From Taishania sp045629585 (GTDB lineage: Bacteria; Bacteroidota; Bacteroidia; Flavobacteriales_D; Crocinitomicaceae), in contig JAZQRM010000086.1 of the NCBI GenBank assembly GCA_045629585.1, forward strand, positions 1 through 37,569: a DNA stretch of 37,569 bases, given 5' to 3'. The translations under genes were made by a program, and so were the position numbers. The notes under the pieces are model-generated. The model was not told the DNA's origin and ran no database searches. It was given only the letters and a program-made list of their open reading frames with translations. Of the stretch, positions 34,699 through 37,569 are shown piece after piece (within the stretch, counting starts at the first letter, position 1; each line of letters starts with the position of its first letter).

Positions 34699-35614
34699 AT
34701 GAAGACATTTTTTCTGATATTATTCATATTTATCACCCAATCCTTTTTTAATGTTATGGCACAATATGCTTATACGGATGAAATCACCCTAAAAATACAT
34801 GATTGGGAAAATAAGCCAATATCTAAAACTGGTAGCATCACGTTTACTGTTGAAGGAAAATTACATTATGTTTTTGATTCCCTGCCTTTTGTAAAAGAGG
34901 GGCTGAATGTTCAATGTCAAGGATACGAGTCTCAAAAATATTTTATGCGCCCAAAAAAAAGAGTTGGTTTTCCAATTGGGTAAAACGGGAAGTTCATACA
35001 TAGTCAGAGACGATCTACTTTATCCTTATGTAAAGAGAGGGATTTATGCTCAACTAAATTCTCCAGTTATAAATGATTCTATTGAAAAGGCATTAAAACC
35101 ATTTTTTGATAGTTTGAATTTATCAATGAATGGAATTTACGAAGATCGAGTGGTTTTAATTCATTTGGTACCAATCATAAAATCCAATAAACCGCAAAAA
35201 TACATTGGGGAATTATTGAAACATCCGTTAATATTTAATGCAGGGGAAGCATATATACCAGGAGAATTTTTCGATGTCAAAAAATATTCTGCTGTAGCCC
35301 CAGCGATCCAAACAATAAGTGGTATAAAAAATGAATTTACGATCCAATTTGAAAATGAATACAATCTGCCCAATGATGCAACCACGCTTTTTGCCACTTT
35401 AGAAGAAAGACAACGAATAATAAATAAATACAAACTAAAGGTAAGTAAGGAGTCTAGTTTATCTACCACTAATTATATTTCGCTTACTGTCACGGATGAT
35501 TCCCCCGGAACAGCTGCTGATCTGTTAAAATTACTTTTGCTTGAACCGATTGTAAAATCGGGTAATACACAAACTTTTCCATTTATACAAATGAATGATA
35601 CAGATATGAAGTGA
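34699..35614 (+). pseudogene. Frameshifted member of tandem family 2
   Basis: The first frame (34699-34983) gives a signal peptide ending VMAQ and a beta-rich domain up to YFMRPKK. The second frame, entered at the run of eight A at 34953-34960, continues ELVFQLGKTGSSYI to MNDTDMK (35614). With seven A the gene would read through as a single protein of about 304 residues, the length of its two neighbours (300 and 303). The layout is the same: signal peptide, beta-rich domain, then two repeated modules (about 118-205 and 212-295). It may be a recent mutation, a sequencing error or slippage expression. Confidence 0.7.
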
Positions 35615-35720
35615 TTTAAGAAATTCCCCATTTAAACCTTAATCTAAAAATCTAACACTATGACTGATTTTTTCTTCTTCACTAACAAGTTTCAATTTTT
35701 ATAAAGTAACATAACAAGCT

Positions 35721-36623
35721 ATGAATAGCCTAATAAAATACATTTTCTTAATACTTACTATAATGGTAAATAATAATCTATTATCACAAGATTCTATCCC
35801 CGTTTACGTATTTCAACTTCAAAATGACAACAAATTCACCTTGAGTAACAAAGGGATTTCCATAATAACAAAACCTATTTCAGGTAAATGGAAAAATGCA
35901 ATTGAACTCACTAAAAAAGAGGATGGTTTTATTTATTTTGGAAATCCGCAGGAATGGATCGAATTAAAAATCACAGACTCTTTAGGAAATAACTATTACA
36001 GAAAAATTTTTATAAGGAACGGAAAAGAAGTTTACATAGGTAAATCCAATTATCATTTCTATTCATACAGAGATGGGATAAAAACACCCATTTTCCTAGA
36101 AGAAAATATATTTTATATTGAGTGGAGAATAAATTTAGATAGTCCTTCAAAACAAGAAATTGACAAAAAATTGACAGATATAGGTCTTGATAAATTTACC
36201 TATAATCAAAGTACATTATATAGATTAATAGAAACTAAAAAGTATTCTCATGTGCAACAAATTGATGAATTATTAACGATTGAGGGTATTGTGATATTTC
36301 CGGTGGCCGAAATCACTACATCTTCAATTCAAATTTTTTCTGATGGTGCACATATTTTATTCTCATCACATTTAAGATTAGAGCAGATTAAATCAATACT
36401 AAAAAAGTGTGGAATAACTTCTTTCTCGCCAATAAATAAAGAAAATGGCCGGGATAGTTATTTAAAGGACGAACCTTGTGGTCAATATTTTTATATACAT
36501 TTTTCAAGTAAACAGATGATCGATAACCATTCTTTCTTAAAAATATTAGACCAATTATATACAAATCCAGATGTGTTGGAGATTAGAAATAGAGGGTATA
36601 GAGGACTTTATCCTCATGATTAA
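35721..36623 (+). CDS. Secreted two-module hypothetical protein, tandem family 2
   Basis: This 300-residue protein has a signal peptide (1-23, ends LLSQ) and a beta-rich region (about 25-120) containing KITDSLGN and YIGKSNYHF. It then has two modules of similar predicted order, strand-helix-strand-helix-strand. Module 1 covers about 129-197 (IFYIEWRINL ... IDELLTIEGIVIFPVAE) and module 2 covers about 202-291 (SIQIFSDGAHILFS ... LDQLYTNPDVLEIRN). The pattern, with the final helix followed by 'NPDVLEI', recalls subtilase propeptide/I9-like domains, but no protease is attached. No T9SS tail. Function unknown; the fold comparison is my inference. Confidence 0.75.
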   Translation: MNSLIKYIFLILTIMVNNNLLSQDSIPVYVFQLQNDNKFTLSNKGISIITKPISGKWKNAIELTKKEDGFIYFGNPQEWIELKITDSLGNNYYRKIFIRNGKEVYIGKSNYHFYSYRDGIKTPIFLEENIFYIEWRINLDSPSKQEIDKKLTDIGLDKFTYNQSTLYRLIETKKYSHVQQIDELLTIEGIVIFPVAEITTSSIQIFSDGAHILFSSHLRLEQIKSILKKCGITSFSPINKENGRDSYLKDEPCGQYFYIHFSSKQMIDNHSFLKILDQLYTNPDVLEIRNRGYRGLYPHD

Positions 36624-36642
36624 CTATTCATTATCATAAATT

Positions 36643-37554
36643 ATGAAAATACATTGCCAAATTTTTTCAGAATCAAAACCAAGCAACAAAATAATAAGTT
36701 ACCCTTTATTTATCATCCTAATATTTTTTAGCATGTCATTCAATTTTTCATTCAGTCAAATCACTTTAAAGGTAAAGTATTTAAACAATGATGGTTTTAG
36801 CTATGAAGATGTTACCAAAAATGTTAAAGTGTGGATCTCACCTGACCTTAAAGGAAGAACTAAAACACTTTTAAATGCATCTGATGGCGTTTTTAAAATT
36901 GATTCATTGCTTTCTGATTGTCCTTATTTCCACATTAAAGACCAAAATGGAGAGATGCATATTCAGAAAATATGTATGGGGTTAAAAACACAAAAAGACT
37001 GGATAATTTACATAGGTAGTAGTGATTGCCTTTATCATTTTGAAGGGTATCAACCAGAACCTTTTATTCCTTCATATGACAAGCTATATATCACTTTTGC
37101 TGAAGGCATATACAGTAAATTAATAAATAAATTAGATACGGAACTACGTGGTGGTGGAGCGCTTAATTTATATGAATTTAACGCTGAAAAACGAACAGCC
37201 ATTATGAAAGAGCTGTCCAAAATGGAAGGAGTATATACTTTAGCTCCTATTCGTCTGTTTACTCACTCTGAAAGGTCGTATTTCACTACACATATTGAGA
37301 TTTTATTCAAAGATTCTCTTACCAATCAAGAAATAACAAAACTATTCAAAGGTTTTGATATCAATGAAATTAATAGGTTTAGTCCAAATCATTATACATG
37401 GACGCATTATAAGATTGGAACTCCTTATATAATAACTTTTAAAAAGGGAGTTATGGACTATTCCCTACTCAACAAACTAAATGAGTTTTTACTAAAGAAT
37501 GAAAATGTACTGGTAATAAAAACAAGTGCGACTGTTACTCTAAAAAATGACTAA
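36643..37554 (+). CDS. Secreted two-module hypothetical protein, tandem family 2
   Basis: This 303-residue paralogue of the preceding gene starts 20 bp after it. A long n-region leads into a signal peptide ending FSFSQ (residue 39). The beta-rich domain (about 40-135) has FHIKDQNGEMHIQKI and IIYIGSSDCLYHF, aligning with KITDSLGNNYYRKI and YIGKSNYHF of its neighbour. Modules follow at about 146-205 (KLYITFAEGIY ... GVYTLAPIRL) and 216-295 (THIEILFKDS ... ENVLVIKTS). No anchor or T9SS domain. It ends 15 bp before the edge of the window, so the array may go on. Confidence 0.75.
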   Translation: MKIHCQIFSESKPSNKIISYPLFIILIFFSMSFNFSFSQITLKVKYLNNDGFSYEDVTKNVKVWISPDLKGRTKTLLNASDGVFKIDSLLSDCPYFHIKDQNGEMHIQKICMGLKTQKDWIIYIGSSDCLYHFEGYQPEPFIPSYDKLYITFAEGIYSKLINKLDTELRGGGALNLYEFNAEKRTAIMKELSKMEGVYTLAPIRLFTHSERSYFTTHIEILFKDSLTNQEITKLFKGFDINEINRFSPNHYTWTHYKIGTPYIITFKKGVMDYSLLNKLNEFLLKNENVLVIKTSATVTLKND

Positions 37555-37569
37555 AGTATTTAAATCTTC

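Overview
The window looks like chromosomal DNA from a marine or freshwater Flavobacteriia-type Bacteroidota, with a Fluviicola/Crocinitomicaceae-like flavour. The evidence is AT-rich sequence, the TAnnTTTG promoter element in front of several genes, few Shine-Dalgarno sites, three proteins ending in a type IX secretion (T9SS) sorting domain, a LytS/LytTR two-component pair, and a 6S-like RNA of the flavobacterial type. The species call is inference; no rRNA is present.

Layout. 1-1080 is a gene-free repeat field made of four 62-bp two-hairpin elements, a near-identical duplicated block with a 24-bp palindrome, and short tandem repeats. 1090-4874 carries an MFS exporter, a small hypothetical protein, a secreted T9SS esterase and a YgjV-like membrane protein. 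4884-7353 holds a glycosyltransferase and NhaA. 7451-15661 is an export module: a membrane protein, a LytS kinase, a LytTR regulator, then a TolC/membrane-fusion/RND operon closed by a strong terminator. A 10-bp core (TTGTCCGTTT) is shared upstream of the kinase and upstream of the tolC gene, which suggests the regulator controls both. 15817-20779 holds a YcxB-like protein, a MocR-type regulator that appears to have lost its PLP-binding residues, a divergent TonB-dependent receptor and a PhyH-type dioxygenase. 20780-21413 contains a probable 6S RNA and a decayed repeat. 21414-24871 encodes a bestrophin and a copper P-type ATPase whose first metal-binding domain is split by a frameshift.

24925-29463 (minus strand) is a B12 locus. 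A cobalamin riboswitch with its own promoter leads into a large T9SS-exported beta-propeller-like protein, followed by cobT, cobS and cobC (lower-ligand assembly of cobalamin). A secreted propeller under B12 control beside the salvage genes resembles, by analogy, the surface B12-binding propeller BtuG of Bacteroides, and is the most interesting candidate in the window.

29730-37569 is a secretome region: a 1041-residue multidomain T9SS protein with GEVED and Ig-like domains, then two tandem families of small Sec-exported proteins with truncated and frameshifted copies. The second family has a signal peptide, a beta-rich domain and two modules that look to me like subtilase-propeptide folds. 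I do not recognise it as a named family.
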